Below are positions 6,146-6,585 of a DNA stretch of 6,585 nucleotides, one piece after another. Position 1 is the stretch's first letter; each line of letters starts with the position of its first letter. Made by a program: the position numbers and the translations under genes. The notes under the pieces are model-generated. The model made no database searches. It was not told the DNA's origin and worked only from the letters and a program-made list of their open reading frames with translations. Source of the stretch: an uncultured Eubacterium sp. (lineage in GTDB: Bacteria; Bacillota; Clostridia; Lachnospirales; Lachnospiraceae); NCBI GenBank assembly GCA_905236735.1, contig CAJOOU010000253.1, positions 1 through 6,585 on the forward strand, read 5' to 3'.

Positions 6146-6585
6146 ATGATATCTATATCAAATAACGATAAACAACAGATATTGCATAAAACTCCCCCTG
6201 CTTCTGAAAACGCTTCTCCGAAAGGTCACATCAAAAGGCCTTATCATTTTTACCGCTTTTTTTTAACGGAAAACTACACCGAAGAAATACCTAACGAAGA
6301 TATATCCGAATACACAGACGAAACAAAAGAAACCGCCGACACTCCCACATCTGATAATACCGCTGAACCTTCCAAAGACTTTGATCTTCCTGATGATTTT
6401 GATCCACTCAAAGACTTCGAACTTCCTAAAGGATTCGATTTTAACAGCGGATTTGACATTACTAAAGGATTTAATGCTTCTAATAAATTTGACTCTTCTA
6501 ATGACCTGCGCCCACTTAAAGACTTTGACTCGCCTAAAGGTTTTGACCCTCTTAAAGGCTTTGACCCTCTTAAAGGCTTTGACCC
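6146..6585 (+). CDS. Protein with tandem six-residue Phe repeats (N-terminal part only), function unknown
   Basis: The frame is open from the ATG at 6146 to the window edge, giving 146 complete codons; the gene is cut there. Residues 1-76 are hydrophilic with no signal peptide or membrane segment: a Lys/His/Arg/aromatic patch (KGHIKRPYHFYRFFL, about 26-40) then an acidic Thr/Glu/Asp-rich stretch. From residue 77 the protein is a tandem array of hexads, consensus K-G-F-D-P-L, with Phe (once Leu) at position 3 in all twelve visible units. This is not the pentapeptide-repeat pattern (A-D/N-L-x-x) nor the left-handed beta-helix hexapeptide (LIV-G-x4). Lys and Asp alternate with a regular Phe, so the region is a near-neutral polyampholyte, probably disordered or fibrous; no function can be assigned. 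It is transcribed divergently from the exopolysaccharide operon. The strong ribosome binding site, the unbroken 18-base periodicity in frame and the lack of stops support real coding. Confidence 0.82.
   Translation, partial: MISISNNDKQQILHKTPPASENASPKGHIKRPYHFYRFFLTENYTEEIPNEDISEYTDETKETADTPTSDNTAEPSKDFDLPDDFDPLKDFELPKGFDFNSGFDITKGFNASNKFDSSNDLRPLKDFDSPKGFDPLKGFDPLKGFD
6374..6585 (+). repeat. In-frame 18-base tandem repeat encoding Phe hexads
   Basis: Units begin at 6374 and every 18 bases after. The encoded hexads are KDFDLP, DDFDPL, KDFELP, KGFDFN, SGFDIT, KGFNAS, NKFDSS, NDLRPL, KDFDSP, KGFDPL, KGFDPL and a partial KGFD at the edge. The units at 6536 and 6554 differ by one base (GGT/GGC), and the partial unit at 6572 is identical to the previous one over its 14 visible bases, whereas the earlier units have diverged strongly. 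This looks like an array still expanding towards its 3' side, with an older, decayed 5' side. It continues beyond the window. Confidence 0.9.

Noticed and set aside
6274..6459. Minus-strand open frame (61 codons, Ser/Lys-rich) opposite the repeat gene
   Set aside because: The apparent Ser/Lys repeat is the reverse complement of the in-frame Phe hexad array. The plus frame has a strong ribosome binding site and keeps the repeat in register.
6374..6585. CRISPR array
   Set aside because: The repeats are contiguous 18-base units without spacers, in frame inside a coding region, so they are protein-coding tandem repeats.

Overview
The window looks like a low-to-mid GC Gram-positive chromosome, most likely a clostridial member of the Lachnospiraceae (Butyrivibrio/Roseburia-like). 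This is inferred from frequent ATA isoleucine codons, strong AGGAGG-type ribosome binding sites, a short polysaccharide tyrosine kinase fused to its membrane adaptor, and Lys-rich Big2-type surface domains. No marker gene is present, so the taxon is not proven.

Positions 5973 down to 1 hold six genes on the minus strand, separated by 30, 24, 52, 17 and about 6-12 bases and with no visible terminator between them. They look like one operon. In order of transcription they are: (1) a cytoplasmic protein with a Pro/Gln/Tyr-rich linker, a helical region and a C-terminal membrane anchor; (2) a single-pass membrane protein of unknown function; (3) a secreted protein with an acidic Ser/Asp linker and a very basic Big2-like domain; (4) a bacterial tyrosine kinase fused to a Wzz-type chain-length domain; (5) an MBOAT O-acyltransferase of the AlgI/DltB class; (6) the first 57 codons of a membrane-anchored protein, cut by the window edge, that is probably the acyltransferase's partner. 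The last three point to synthesis, export control and acylation of an exopolysaccharide or cell-wall polymer. The first three are unrecognised and may be accessory scaffold or surface parts of the same machine. No glycosyltransferase, flippase, polymerase or phosphatase is visible here.

Positions 5974-6145 are an AT-rich divergent control region. It has a good minus-strand promoter for the operon (TTGCTA-N17-TATAAT) and a plus-strand promoter candidate that faces and nearly touches it.

Positions 6146-6585 hold the start of a plus-strand gene with a strong ribosome binding site. After about 76 unremarkable hydrophilic residues it enters a tandem repeat of a six-residue unit (consensus K-G-F-D-P-L, 18 bases) that runs off the window. 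I recognise no family for it; it is the most unusual element here.
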